Assembly: GCA_016744185.1 (NCBI GenBank)
Contig: JADGEY010000005.1
Location: forward strand, 1-50,045
DNA: 50,045 nt
Reading direction: 5' to 3'
Source of the DNA: Emcibacteraceae bacterium
Lineage (GTDB): Bacteria; Pseudomonadota; Alphaproteobacteria; Sphingomonadales; Emcibacteraceae
The notes under the pieces were generated by a model. That model was given only the letters and a program-made list of their open reading frames with translations. It did no database searches and was not told the DNA's origin. The position numbers and the translations under genes were made by a program. Position 1 is the stretch's first letter, and each line of letters begins with the position of its first letter. Of this stretch, positions 16,842 to 26,307 are shown in pieces.

Positions 16842-17744
16842 ATGAGCAAATTAACGCATTTACAAAAGTTAGAAGCAGAATCTATTCACATCATTCGGGA
16901 AGTTGCCGCCACAGCCAGCAATCCCGTGATGCTTTATTCTATTGGTAAAGATAGCGCTGTTATGCTGCATCTCGCCCGTAAAGCTTTTTATCCTGCCAAG
17001 CTTCCTTTTCCGCTTTTGCATGTGGATACCCAATGGAAATTTAAGGAGATGATTAAATTTAGAGATGAGATCGTGAAAGAATATGACCTTGATCTTCTTG
17101 TTCATATTAATTCTGACGGCGCAAATGATAATGTGGGGCCTTTTAGCCATGGTGCTACGGCTCATACCGACATCATGAAAACAGCAGCCCTGCGCCAAGC
17201 TCTTGACAAATATGCTTTCGGTGCAGCCTTTGGCGGCGCGAGAAGGGACGAAGAAAAAGCCCGCGCGAAAGAGAGGATTTTTTCTTTTCGCACGAAAGAC
17301 CACCGCTGGGATCCTAAAAATCAGCGTCCAGAACTTTGGAATATTTTTAACAGCCGCGTTCAAAAAGGCGAATCTATCCGTGTCTTTCCTCTGTCTAACT
17401 GGACAGAGCTAGATATTTGGCAATATATATATGAAGAAAATATTCCCGTTGTCCCTCTTTATTTTGCAAAAGAACGCCCCGTGGTTGAACGAGACGGCAA
17501 TATTATTATGGTCGATGATGAAAGATTTATCTTTGAAAAAGGCGAAAAAGCGACATTACAGAAAGTCCGCTTTCGAACCCTTGGCTGTTATCCTTTAACG
17601 GGGGCGGTCAAATCAGATGCGGCTTCTATATCCGATATTATCAGCGAGATGCTCGTCTCGAACAGCTCTGAAAGGCAAGGCAGAGTTATTGACCAAGACG
17701 AGGGCGCATCGATGGAGATGAAAAAGCAAGAGGGCTATTTCTAA
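16842..17744 (+). CDS. cysD: Sulfate adenylyltransferase subunit 2
   Basis: This is an ATP pyrophosphatase-fold enzyme of 300 residues that makes adenosine 5'-phosphosulfate from sulfate and ATP together with CysN. The PP-loop is [18 protein letters not shown] near residues 33-50; [20 protein letters not shown] and the [13 protein letters not shown] segment are CysD hallmarks. Its stop overlaps the cysNC start by one base. It is the first gene of the sulfate-assimilation operon, transcribed away from the btuB riboswitch region; GAGAG lies upstream of the ATG. Confidence 0.97.
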   Translation: MSKLTHLQKLEAESIHIIREVAATASNPVMLYSIGKDSAVMLHLARKAFYPAKLPFPLLHVDTQWKFKEMIKFRDEIVKEYDLDLLVHINSDGANDNVGPFSHGATAHTDIMKTAALRQALDKYAFGAAFGGARRDEEKARAKERIFSFRTKDHRWDPKNQRPELWNIFNSRVQKGESIRVFPLSNWTELDIWQYIYEENIPVVPLYFAKERPVVERDGNIIMVDDERFIFEKGEKATLQKVRFRTLGCYPLTGAVKSDAASISDIISEMLVSNSSERQGRVIDQDEGASMEMKKQEGYF

Positions 17745-19660
17745 TGACCTATATTTCAAAAATCACAAAAAATACTGAAAGAAATGCTGACCATAATTTT
17801 GAAAGTTATATTAAAGATCAAAATAGCAAAAGCCTGTTGCGTTTCATTACCTGCGGCAGCGTAGATGATGGCAAATCAACCCTTATTGGCAGAATGCTTT
17901 ATGATTCAAAACTTATATTTAAAGATCAATTAAGCAGCCTAAAAGCAGAAAGCAAGAAACATGGCACGCAGAATGGCAAGATTGATTTTGCTTTGCTTGT
18001 CGATGGTCTTGCCGCCGAAAGAGAGCAGGGCATTACCATTGATGTTGCCTACAGATTTTTTGCCACAGAAAAGCGTAAATTTATCGTTGCCGACACCCCT
18101 GGGCATGAAGAATACACGAGGAACATGGCAACAGGCGCAAGCACGGCGGGTCTTGCCATTATCTTAATTGATGCAAGAAAAGGCGTTTTAAAACAAACAA
18201 AACGCCATAGTTTTATCACCGATCTTCTGGGCATTAAAAATATCCTTGTGGCGGTTAATAAAATGGATTTGGTGAATTATGATGAAAAAACCTATGAGCA
18301 AATCAAAGAAGATTATTTAAGCTTTGCCGCTGATCTTGGTACTGAAAACATCTCCTTCATTCCTCTGTCTGCGCTTAAAGGGGATAATATGATTAGCCTT
18401 TCAAAGGCTATGCCATGGTATGAAGGCTCGCCCTTATTAGAGTTTTTAGAAACGGTAGAAATAGAAGGTGATAAGTCTCAAAATCCCTTTCGCTTTCCCG
18501 TCCAATTGGTCAATAGACCTCATCTAAATTTTAGAGGGTTTTCAGGTACGATCGCTTCTGGCAGCATAAAAGTCGGTGATGAAATAATAACTCTGCCCAG
18601 CGGGCGCATAAGCAAAATTAAAAGCATCATCACATGGCAAAAAACAGAAAAAGAGGCCTTTGCAGACCAAGCGGTCACCTTAACCCTAGAAGATGAAATT
18701 GATATTTCACGGGGCGATATTATTGCCAAAAGAAATGAGCGTCCCGAAATTACAGACCAGTTCCAAGCTCATGTGATCTGGATGCATGATAAGCCCCTAC
18801 TCAAAGGACGTACCTATCTTTTCAAAAGCTGTAATAAGAGCGTTAATGGGGCGGTGACAGAAATTTCCTGCAAAGTTAATGTTAATAATATGCAGCATGA
18901 GCCTGCAAAAATTCTTGAATTAAATGAGGTTGGTATTGTAAATATCTCTCTGCATGAATTAATTGCTTTTGATCGTTACGGCGTTAATAAAACAACAGGA
19001 TCATTCATTATCACCGATAAAATAACCAATGATACTGTGGGCTGCGGCATGATTAATTTTGGTCTAAGAAGAGCCGCTAATATCCATGTTCAAGACCTTT
19101 CAATTGATGATGATGCAAGAGCGAAACAAAAATCCCAGCAGGCGTGCGTGCTTTGGCTAACAGGGCTTTCTGCCTCTGGTAAATCAACCATCGCCAACCT
19201 ACTTGAGAAGAAATTATTTGCTCTGGGGAAACATAGCTATTTACTGGACGGCGACAATATTCGCCATGGGCTAAACCGTGATCTGGGCTTTACAGACCAA
19301 GATAGAGCTGAAAATATCAGACGCACGGGAGAGACAGCAAAATTAATGACCAAAGCGGGGCTGATTGTTGTTGCCTCATTCATCTCGCCTTTTCGGGCAG
19401 AAAGACAAATGCTTAAAGAGCTCATCGGTGATAAATACATAGAAATTTTCATTGATACGCCGTTAGAAGTTTGTGAAAAACGTGATCCAAAAGGACTTTA
19501 TAAAAAAGCCCGTAGAGGAGAAATCCAAAATTTTACGGGTCTTGATAGCCCTTATGAAGTTCCGTTAAGCCCAAGCTTAATCATTGATGGTGCTCATCTC
19601 TCGCCTGAAGAATCAGCAAGCAAGATCATTGATTTTCTTGAAAAAAATAATCTTATTTAG
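17744..19660 (+). CDS. cysNC: Bifunctional sulfate adenylyltransferase subunit 1 / adenylylsulfate kinase
   Basis: This is a fusion protein of 638 residues. The N-terminal CysN GTPase has CGSVDDGKSTLIGRM (G1), DTPGHEEY (G3) and NKMD (G4); GTP hydrolysis drives APS formation by CysD. From about residue 465 the C-terminal CysC domain begins (LWLTGLSASGKSTIANLLE P-loop, GDNIRHGLNRDLGF), phosphorylating APS to PAPS. NodQ-type fusions like this are common in alphaproteobacteria. It is translationally coupled to cysD through TAATG. A 103-base gap with only a weak hairpin separates it from cysG. Confidence 0.97.
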   Translation: MTYISKITKNTERNADHNFESYIKDQNSKSLLRFITCGSVDDGKSTLIGRMLYDSKLIFKDQLSSLKAESKKHGTQNGKIDFALLVDGLAAEREQGITIDVAYRFFATEKRKFIVADTPGHEEYTRNMATGASTAGLAIILIDARKGVLKQTKRHSFITDLLGIKNILVAVNKMDLVNYDEKTYEQIKEDYLSFAADLGTENISFIPLSALKGDNMISLSKAMPWYEGSPLLEFLETVEIEGDKSQNPFRFPVQLVNRPHLNFRGFSGTIASGSIKVGDEIITLPSGRISKIKSIITWQKTEKEAFADQAVTLTLEDEIDISRGDIIAKRNERPEITDQFQAHVIWMHDKPLLKGRTYLFKSCNKSVNGAVTEISCKVNVNNMQHEPAKILELNEVGIVNISLHELIAFDRYGVNKTTGSFIITDKITNDTVGCGMINFGLRRAANIHVQDLSIDDDARAKQKSQQACVLWLTGLSASGKSTIANLLEKKLFALGKHSYLLDGDNIRHGLNRDLGFTDQDRAENIRRTGETAKLMTKAGLIVVASFISPFRAERQMLKELIGDKYIEIFIDTPLEVCEKRDPKGLYKKARRGEIQNFTGLDSPYEVPLSPSLIIDGAHLSPEESASKIIDFLEKNNLI

Positions 19661-19763
19661 CGGAGCTTATATTTTTTCTTTCCTGCACAGCAAGAAAAGC
19701 TTGTTTGAGTTTTTTGCTGCTCTGGCATAGAATTAACGGGATTTAAAATTTAGGGTATTTAAA

Positions 19764-21176
19764 ATGAGCAGCCTTCCCATATTTTTGGATTTGAAAAAAA
19801 CAAATATTTTAGTCGCAGGAACAGACGTTTTTGCGGTCGCTAAAATTCGTTTTTTATTGGAGCTTGGAGCGCAGGTCACCTCTCTTCATTATGAAGCTGC
19901 AGACATTGTAAAAACCTTTGAATCCGAAAAAGAAAAAGGGCAGATAAAATTTATAAGCGGCTCTTTCAGACCAGAAGTCTTGAAAGAGATTAAACTCGTC
20001 TATCTTGCCAATGTGAGCGGCTCTGAACTCGGTAAATTTTTAGAATATTCTCAAAAGCACAATATCCTGCTTAATCATATTGACTGCCCTGAAAATTCAA
20101 GCTTTATTTCTCCTGCGGCTGTCAGCCGTGGTTCTGTAACTGTTGCCATATCAACGGGCGGCAAAGCCCCTGTTTTAGCCCGTAATTTACGTCAAAAAAT
20201 TGAACAGCTCCTGCCCAGCCAGATCGGAGAGCTTACCGATCTTATTTACCAATTTCGCCCTTCGGTAAAAAAACTTATCAAAAGCTCCTCTGCTCGGCGG
20301 AAATTTTGGAATAAAATCTATTCCGATTTAGAGCTTGGCAAGCTTCTGGCTCTAAGCAGCCAAGAAAGACGCTCAAAAATCATTAAACTTCTTGGTACAT
20401 TTGGTCAAAAAGAAAAAAAAGGTCATGTTTTACTTGTTGGCGCAGGGCCCGGTGATCCAGAGCTTTTAACCCTTAAAGCCCATAGAGCCTTGATAGAAGC
20501 TGACGTTATTATTTATGATAAGCTTGTCTCGAAAGAAGTTTTAAATCTCGCTAGAAGAGATGCTTGCTTAATTAATGTGGGAAAATCTTTGGGCGATCAT
20601 TCGGTGTCCCAAGATGAAATTAATAAAATCATCATAGATCAAGCCCATCTTGGTCATTTAACCGTCAGACTTAAGGGCGGTGATCCTATGATTTTTGGAC
20701 GAGCAGCAGAAGAAATTTCAGCCCTGACAGCAAAAAATATTTCCTATGAAATCATTCCTGGAATTACAGCAGCGATTGGCGCAGCCGCCGCTGGCTCTAT
20801 CCCTCTGACCCACCGTGACCATTCATCACAGGTTACGTTTGTCACGGGACAGTTAAAAGGCGGCGAACGGCGTGACTGGACAGGACTTGCAGGAAAAGGG
20901 CGAACAATTGTAATCTACATGGGTGTAAAAACCGCCAAAAAAACAATGAATGATCTTATAAGAGATGGGTTTTCAGCCCATACCCCTATCGGCATTATTG
21001 AAAATGCGACCAAAGAATCTGAAAGACGGCTTTATGGCACGCTGGAAAGACTGGATCATCTTATCAAAGGTAAAAATATACAAAGCCCTGCGCTCTTAAT
21101 CATCGGTGATAGCGTTGCAGAGGCGAAAGATTTTAGCATAGCTTATGAGACCATAAATCACATTAAAGAGGCTTAA
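19764..21176 (+). CDS. cysG: Siroheme synthase (multifunctional)
   Basis: The protein has 470 residues. Residues 1 to about 205 form the precorrin-2 dehydrogenase/sirohydrochlorin ferrochelatase part (ISTGGKAPVLARNLRQKIE). The rest is uroporphyrinogen-III methyltransferase, with VLLVGAGPGDPELLTLKAHRAL, the VRLKGGDPMIFGR motif and EIIPGITAAIGAAAAGSIPLTHR. It makes the siroheme needed by the sulfite reductase encoded two genes downstream. AGGG precedes the start by eight bases. It overlaps the DUF2849 gene through TAATG. Confidence 0.97.
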   Translation: MSSLPIFLDLKKTNILVAGTDVFAVAKIRFLLELGAQVTSLHYEAADIVKTFESEKEKGQIKFISGSFRPEVLKEIKLVYLANVSGSELGKFLEYSQKHNILLNHIDCPENSSFISPAAVSRGSVTVAISTGGKAPVLARNLRQKIEQLLPSQIGELTDLIYQFRPSVKKLIKSSSARRKFWNKIYSDLELGKLLALSSQERRSKIIKLLGTFGQKEKKGHVLLVGAGPGDPELLTLKAHRALIEADVIIYDKLVSKEVLNLARRDACLINVGKSLGDHSVSQDEINKIIIDQAHLGHLTVRLKGGDPMIFGRAAEEISALTAKNISYEIIPGITAAIGAAAAGSIPLTHRDHSSQVTFVTGQLKGGERRDWTGLAGKGRTIVIYMGVKTAKKTMNDLIRDGFSAHTPIGIIENATKESERRLYGTLERLDHLIKGKNIQSPALLIIGDSVAEAKDFSIAYETINHIKEA

Positions 21177-21499
21177 TGATGACCATCGCCATTCCCAAAA
21201 GACCCCTGCGCAGAAGAGTTAAAAAAGAGAAAAAAAATTATAATCTCGCCCTGACTGCAAACCATCTTTTCAGCGGTAAAGTGGTTTATTTTACGGGCAG
21301 CGGCTGGGCAAATTTACTCCATGATGCGGCATTATCTTTAGACGGGGATAGTCTCATATCACAGGCACAAAACTATATAAAAAATGAAAGTTTTGTCGGC
21401 TTAGAGCTGATTAAAATTGATAAATTATATAATCAGTTAATCCCCCTAACGACAAAAGAAAAAATTAGGCTCTCAGGGCCCAGCATTATCTATAATTAG
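21176..21499 (+). CDS. DUF2849 small protein of the cys operon
   Basis: The protein has 107 residues and matches the small DUF2849 proteins that sit between cysG and cysI in alphaproteobacteria: a basic start, NHLFSGKVVYFTGSGW, then an acidic LLHDAALSLDGDSL stretch. The biochemical function is not known; the conserved position suggests a role in sulfite reductase assembly or electron delivery. Translation is coupled to cysG (TAATG, with a second ATG three bases on). Confidence 0.8.
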   Translation: MMTIAIPKRPLRRRVKKEKKNYNLALTANHLFSGKVVYFTGSGWANLLHDAALSLDGDSLISQAQNYIKNESFVGLELIKIDKLYNQLIPLTTKEKIRLSGPSIIYN

Positions 21500-21538
21500 T
21501 CCCTATGAAAGCATAAGACCCAAATAAAGGTATAAATA

Positions 21539-23191
21539 ATGTATCAATATGATGCTTTTGACCATGAAATTCTGCAAAAAAGAATAGAAGAATTTAAAAG
21601 TCAAGTAAAACGCAGATTAAGCGGGGAGCTGAGCGAAGAAGAATTTAAACCTCTGCGCTTGATGAACGGCGTTTACCTTCAGCTTCATGCTTATATGCTG
21701 CGCATCGCAATTCCTTATGGCACGTTTAGTTCAGATCAAATGCGCAAGTTCGCTCATATTGCCCGTAAATATGACAGGGGATATGGTCATTTTACAACCC
21801 GTCAAAATATCCAATATAACTGGCCAAGATTGACCGATATTCCTACGATATTAGAAGAGCTTGCCGAGGTGGAACTGCACGCTATTCAAACCAGTGGGAA
21901 CTGCATTAGAAACACAACCGCAGACCAGCTTGCAGGCGTAGCAAAGCATGAGATCGCAGACCCAAGGGGCTACGCCGAAATTATTCGTCAATGGTCAACA
22001 TTTCACCCCGAATTTACCTATCTGCCCCGTAAATTTAAAATTGCTATTACAGGCGATACTCATGATCGTGCCGCCATTCGCTTTCATGATATTGGGCTTG
22101 AGATTGTTAAAAATAAGTCCCAAGAAATCGGCTTTAAAGTCCTTGTCGGCGGCGGTCTTGGGCGCACGCCTATCATTGGCACGGTGATTAAAGAGTTTCT
22201 GCCTGAAAAACATCTTTTAAGCTACCTTGAAGCCATTTTAAGAGCCTATAATCTTGATGGACGCAGGGATAATAAATATAAAGCCCGCATTAAAATATTA
22301 GTGCAAGAAACAGGAATTGAGACTTATAGAACAACAGTTGAGCAAGAATGGAAAGAAATTTTAAAAGAAGGGCGCACTGATCTTCCGCTTAATGCTCAGA
22401 TTAGAATTTTAGAGCATTTCACGCTCCCTAAATATTCTCACAAAGGCGTAACGAGTTATAATTTTTCTGACTTTTATGCCGCAGATAGTGATTTTGCTCG
22501 TTGGATAAATCATAATATGCATGATCATAAAATAGAGAATTACGCAGCTGTAACAATATCTTTAAAACCTCTCAAAGGTATCCCTGGGGATATTTCGGCT
22601 GAGCAAATGGACGGTATTGCGTCATTAGCAGACCTTTGTTCTCTGGGCGAGATTAGGGCTACTCATGAACAAAATCTTGTGTTTCCTCATGTTTTTAAAG
22701 ATGATTTACCTGCTCTATGGCGTGATCTTGAAAAAATTGGGCTTGCCACGGCAAATCATGGGCTAATATCTGATATAATAGCCTGCCCTGGGCTTGATTA
22801 TTGCGCCCTTGCCAATGCCCGCTCGATTCCCATTGCCCAAGAAATTGCCCAGCGGTTTGATGATCCAGAACGCATGGAAGAAATTGGCGAATTAAAGATT
22901 AAAGTTTCAGGCTGCATTAACGCCTGCGCCCATCATCATGTGGGGCATATTGGTATTTTAGGAGTGGATAAAAAAGGGGTGGAAGCCTACCAATTAATGC
23001 TCGGCGGCTCGGCTGATGAAAAAGCTTCTATCGGTAAAATTACAGGGGCTTCGTTTGATGCAGAAGAAATCATTGATGCGGTTGAGGCGACCGTAGATTT
23101 ATATCTTACCCTGCGCCAAGATAACGAGCGTTTCATCGATACTTATAATCGTGTGGGCATGGCTCCTTTTAAGGAGGTTCTTTATGGATAA
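21539..23191 (+). CDS. cysI: Sulfite reductase hemoprotein (siroheme/[4Fe-4S])
   Basis: This is a nitrite/sulfite reductase-family protein of 550 residues with two ferredoxin-like half domains. The early segment has GHFTTRQNIQYNWPRLTDIP and the siroheme-contact TSGNCIRNTTADQLAG. The cluster cysteines are in CPGLDYCALANARS and SGCINACAHHHVGHIGILG, the C-x5-C and C-x3-C pattern. It reduces sulfite to sulfide. No CysJ flavoprotein is nearby, so electrons probably come from ferredoxin or an unlinked reductase. It overlaps the DUF934 gene by eight bases. Confidence 0.96.
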   Translation: MYQYDAFDHEILQKRIEEFKSQVKRRLSGELSEEEFKPLRLMNGVYLQLHAYMLRIAIPYGTFSSDQMRKFAHIARKYDRGYGHFTTRQNIQYNWPRLTDIPTILEELAEVELHAIQTSGNCIRNTTADQLAGVAKHEIADPRGYAEIIRQWSTFHPEFTYLPRKFKIAITGDTHDRAAIRFHDIGLEIVKNKSQEIGFKVLVGGGLGRTPIIGTVIKEFLPEKHLLSYLEAILRAYNLDGRRDNKYKARIKILVQETGIETYRTTVEQEWKEILKEGRTDLPLNAQIRILEHFTLPKYSHKGVTSYNFSDFYAADSDFARWINHNMHDHKIENYAAVTISLKPLKGIPGDISAEQMDGIASLADLCSLGEIRATHEQNLVFPHVFKDDLPALWRDLEKIGLATANHGLISDIIACPGLDYCALANARSIPIAQEIAQRFDDPERMEEIGELKIKVSGCINACAHHHVGHIGILGVDKKGVEAYQLMLGGSADEKASIGKITGASFDAEEIIDAVEATVDLYLTLRQDNERFIDTYNRVGMAPFKEVLYG

Positions 23192-23594
23192 TTTTCTTAT
23201 TTTAAAAACATTAGATAAAGCTGCACGCCGCATTGAAAATACGGAAGCGTTAGAAAATATAAGCGGTGATATTTTATCTTCTAAGTCTATTGTCCTAAAT
23301 TTTCCGTCCTTTATGGATGGTAGAGCCTACAGCCAAGCCAGAAGATTACGCAGGGCGGGCTACAAAGGAACCCTGATCGCCGCAGGAGACGTAAGAGCCG
23401 ATCAAGCCCGCCAATATGCAAGGGTTGGCTTTTCTGCGATTTTTTCCAAAAATAATTTTGACGGCGCTATTAGCCAAAATGATCTAACAAGATTTACCGA
23501 TCATTACCAAAGTTCTGCGTCTGATGAACAGAGTATTTATCATAAAAGATTTCCAAATACTGCTGCAAAGGAAAGCGGCGGAGGAGCGTTCTAA
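23184..23594 (+). CDS. DUF934 protein of the cys operon
   Basis: The protein has 136 residues and the DUF934 signature: FPSFMDGRAYSQARRLRRAGYKGTLIAAGDVRADQ and YARVGFSAIF. The start at 23184 follows AAGGAGG by six bases; the longer frame from 23151 is an artefact inside cysI. Members are always found between sulfite reductase and CysH in this type of operon and are thought to help sulfite reduction, but no activity is established. Confidence 0.88.
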   Translation: MDNFLILKTLDKAARRIENTEALENISGDILSSKSIVLNFPSFMDGRAYSQARRLRRAGYKGTLIAAGDVRADQARQYARVGFSAIFSKNNFDGAISQNDLTRFTDHYQSSASDEQSIYHKRFPNTAAKESGGGAF

Positions 23595-24278
23595 ATGACT
23601 TATCTTGAACAAGTTCAGAAAGTTCAAAAGCTGAATGAAGAATTTAAAAATGCGGACAGCCTGACGCTTTTAAAATATGTGAATGAAGAATTTAAATCCC
23701 TCGCCCTTGTATCCTCTTTTGGCGCAGAATCCGCTATTTTACTGCATTTAATCTCTCGGGTAAATCCAGAGCTGCCCGTATTTTTTATGGATACAGGCAA
23801 AATATTCAGCCAAACTTTAGACTATAAAAAAACTTTAGAGAAACAACTAAAACTGACTAATATTCAAATTTTTCACCCCGATGAAGCGCAATTATCTCTG
23901 CATGATCCCAAAGGCATAAAGCATAAAACCGATACGAATTTATGCTGTTATATTCGCAAAGTAGAGCCGCTAGCAAGAGCCCTTAAAAATATCTCTGCTT
24001 GGATCAGCGGACGTAAGAGATTTCAGGCGGCAAGCAGGGCAGATATTCCCCTATTTGAACTAGAGAATATGAAAATAAAGATCAACCCTCTGGCGAACTC
24101 TTCAGCAGAAGAGCTTAGCGAATATGCTGCGCTCCATGAGCTGCCCGAGCATCCACTGCTAAAAGAGGGCTATCCTTCTATCGGCTGCATTCCCTGCACG
24201 TCTCCTGTTAAAAAAGGCGATAACCCTAGATCAGGCAGATGGGCAGGTCTGGATAAAACAGAATGCGGTATTCATTAG
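23595..24278 (+). CDS. cysH: Adenylyl-sulfate / phosphoadenylyl-sulfate reductase with [4Fe-4S] motif
   Basis: The protein has 227 residues. SSFGAESAILLHLI is the PP-loop-like nucleotide site, CCYIRKVEPL (Cys-Cys near 117-118) and CIPCTSP near 196-199 are the cluster-binding cysteines of APS reductases, and the C-terminal ECGIH holds the catalytic cysteine. Enzymes with CC...CxxC usually prefer APS, whereas PAPS-only CysH lacks them; yet this operon also encodes an APS kinase. It starts directly after the previous stop, with GGAGG upstream, and closes the operon. Confidence 0.93.
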   Translation: MTYLEQVQKVQKLNEEFKNADSLTLLKYVNEEFKSLALVSSFGAESAILLHLISRVNPELPVFFMDTGKIFSQTLDYKKTLEKQLKLTNIQIFHPDEAQLSLHDPKGIKHKTDTNLCCYIRKVEPLARALKNISAWISGRKRFQAASRADIPLFELENMKIKINPLANSSAEELSEYAALHELPEHPLLKEGYPSIGCIPCTSPVKKGDNPRSGRWAGLDKTECGIH

Positions 24279-24381
24279 AATCTCTAAGAGGGCTTTTACC
24301 TTTAGCAGGGTTTAATTTTTCTTGTCATTAGAGTATCATCTCTATACCGTAGCAAAAAGCCAGATTTTCAAAGGATTAATC

Positions 24382-25287
24382 ATGAGACGCAGTTTGCTTC
24401 CCTTAAATGCTTTAAGGGCATTTGATGCAGCCGCACGGCATAAAAGCTTTAAGCTTGCCGCCGAAGAAATGTCCGTCACGCCCGCCGCAATCAGCCAGCA
24501 AATCAGAAGCCTCGAAGAATATCTAAATGTTCAGCTTTTCATTCGGGATAAAAATACCCTGCAGCTTACAAAAGAAGCCGAAGAGGCTCTTCCCAGCCTC
24601 GATGATGCCTTTAATGCTTTCGAGACAGCGGTTGAAATCCTGCAAAAAGATGAGGAAAATAGAGAGCTTCATATCACGCTTTCTCCCTCCTTTGCGTCCA
24701 AATGGCTGATACCCCGTCTGGGGCGTTTTTATGAGCAGCATGAAAATATCAACGTCCATGTAGATGCTTCTATGGCGATTGTGAATTTCAAAAATGATGA
24801 ATTTGACCTTGGGGTGCGCTACGGCAGAGGTAAATATCCGGGGCTTTATGTAGAAGAGCTGATGAAAGAAGAAGTCTTCCCCGTCTGCTCCCCTGAATTA
24901 TTATCAGGCGAAGAGGGCATTAAAACCTATGAAGATTTAAAAAAAGTCACCCTGATCCATGATGATTCCTCCCTAGAAGATGAAAGCTGCCCTAAATGGG
25001 ATATGTGGCTTAAAGCTGTGGGGGTTACTCTTTCAAGAAAATCAAAGCATCTTCACTTTAATTCAACCCAGCTTACCATAGAAGCCGCTCTTGCGGGCAG
25101 AGGGGTTGCTATTGCAAAGGGGACGATTGCAAGAGATGATTTAGAACAAGGACGTTTGGTGCGTCTATTTGCAAGATCACTGCCCGTTGATTTTGCTTAT
25201 TACATGGTTTGTAATGAACATAAAAAAGACAGCCCAAAGGTTCAAGCCTTTATGGAATGGCTTAGGTCAGAAGCTAAAAATATTTAA
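24382..25287 (+). CDS. LysR-family transcriptional regulator (GcvA-like)
   Basis: The protein has 301 residues. The N-terminal winged helix-turn-helix (LPLNALRAFDAAARHKSFKLAAEEMSVTPAAISQQIRSLEEYLNVQLF) is the GcvA-type LysR motif, followed by a substrate-binding domain from about residue 90. The start at 24382 has AAAGGA about seven bases upstream; the frame from 24322 adds 20 residues unlike the family. Its target cannot be told: it lies between cysH and a VOC gene, 16 bases before the latter. Confidence 0.9.
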   Translation: MRRSLLPLNALRAFDAAARHKSFKLAAEEMSVTPAAISQQIRSLEEYLNVQLFIRDKNTLQLTKEAEEALPSLDDAFNAFETAVEILQKDEENRELHITLSPSFASKWLIPRLGRFYEQHENINVHVDASMAIVNFKNDEFDLGVRYGRGKYPGLYVEELMKEEVFPVCSPELLSGEEGIKTYEDLKKVTLIHDDSSLEDESCPKWDMWLKAVGVTLSRKSKHLHFNSTQLTIEAALAGRGVAIAKGTIARDDLEQGRLVRLFARSLPVDFAYYMVCNEHKKDSPKVQAFMEWLRSEAKNI

Positions 25288-25303
25288 AAACTAAGGAAAA
25301 TAA

Positions 25304-25660
25304 ATGCAACGCCATCATAGTATGAATTATATTGAATTCCCTGCAAAAGACCTTGCAGCAACCAAAGCTTTCTTTACCCATGTTTTTGGCTGGGGCTTTA
25401 CCGATTATGGTCCTGAATATGCCGCGATTACGGCGGCTGGATTAGACGGCGGTTTTTTTAAATCAGACCTATGCAGCCTTACAAAAAATGGGGCTACGCT
25501 TAGCGTGATTTATAGCGATACTATCGAAGAGACTGAAAAAGCCGTTGTAAAAGCGGGCGGTAAAATTCTAAAGGAAATATTCTCATTTCCCGGCGGCAGA
25601 CGTTTTCATTTTACCGAGCCAAGCGGAAATGAATTTGCTGTTTGGACAGAAGAAAGTTAA
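25304..25660 (+). CDS. VOC-family (glyoxalase/bleomycin-resistance fold) protein
   Basis: The protein has 118 residues with one vicinal-oxygen-chelate module: MNYIEFPAKDLAATKAFFTHVFGWGFTDYGPEYAAI, then GGKI and FPGGRRFHFTEPSGNEFAVW at the C-terminus. The metal-ligand positions are only partly of the His/Glu type (Glu in the first strand and in PSGNEFAVW). The substrate is unknown. It probably shares a transcript with the LysR gene. Confidence 0.82.
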   Translation: MQRHHSMNYIEFPAKDLAATKAFFTHVFGWGFTDYGPEYAAITAAGLDGGFFKSDLCSLTKNGATLSVIYSDTIEETEKAVVKAGGKILKEIFSFPGGRRFHFTEPSGNEFAVWTEES

Positions 25661-25688
25661 ATAAAGAAGCTCTTTAGGAATGCAGGGT

Positions 25689-26165
25689 TTAATCTTGCGC
25701 TAAAGAGACCGGCATCGCTGTTGTGTATTTTACAGGGGTCATAGCGATTGTTGTATTGACTTCTTGCACCCCATTAATTTGTGACAAAGTATGAAGAAAG
25801 AATGTCTCATATTCGGCAATATCTTTTACGATTATTTTTAATAAAAAATCAATATTACCAATCATCGTATGGCATTCAACAACAGGGGCTAGGTCTTGTA
25901 TAGCCCTGATAAATTCGGGAAGTATGGTTCTGCCATGAGCCGTCATTTTTATCTGAGCAAAAAGCGTTACGTCTAATCCAATTTTCTTAGGGTCAACCAA
26001 CGTAACACGTTTTTGGATAATATCTTTTTCCTGCATTCTTTGGATTCTACGCCAACAAACCGATTTAGAAGACCCTAACCTAGCCGCCAATTCAGCAGTG
26101 GGAATCGCTGCGTCTTCTTGAATGATTTCTAAAATTTTTACATCTAATTCTTTTAGTTTTGGCAC
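25689..26165 (-). CDS. Lrp/AsnC-family regulator, likely activator of the bkd operon
   Basis: The protein has 158 residues: an N-terminal helix-turn-helix (LDVKILEIIQEDAAIPTAELAARLGSSKSVCWRRIQRMQ) and a C-terminal RAM effector domain (VVECHTMIGNIDFLLKIIVKDIAEYETF). It is divergent from the branched-chain oxoacid dehydrogenase genes, the arrangement of BkdR in Pseudomonas, where it responds to branched-chain amino acids. That role is inferred here from position and family. Confidence 0.88.
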   Translation of the reverse strand: MPKLKELDVKILEIIQEDAAIPTAELAARLGSSKSVCWRRIQRMQEKDIIQKRVTLVDPKKIGLDVTLFAQIKMTAHGRTILPEFIRAIQDLAPVVECHTMIGNIDFLLKIIVKDIAEYETFFLHTLSQINGVQEVNTTIAMTPVKYTTAMPVSLAQD

Positions 26166-26245
26166 ATTTTTTCTCTTTCCCTCTAAAAACAGGGATTATA
26201 TTTCTATTTTATACATAAAGCCATTTAAAAAGGGAAGAAAAACCC

Positions 26246-26265
26246 TAATAATCATTATATTATTA
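26246..26265. promoter_or_regulatory. AT-rich dyad in the Lrp/bkd divergent region
   Basis: TAATAAT, six bases, then ATTATTA forms a 7-bp perfect dyad in the 142-base gap between the Lrp-type gene and the E1 alpha gene. Spacing and composition fit an Lrp-family binding site. A TATAAT at 26291 is too close to the start codon to be a convincing promoter on its own. Confidence 0.4.
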
Positions 26266-26307
26266 TAAAACACCCATTCAATTATGATTTTATAATGGAA
26301 GTTTTTC

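Noticed and set aside
19688..19719. Hairpin between cysNC and cysG as a terminator or riboswitch
   Set aside because: The stem is short, interrupted and A/T-rich with a large loop, and no conserved riboswitch blocks are visible.
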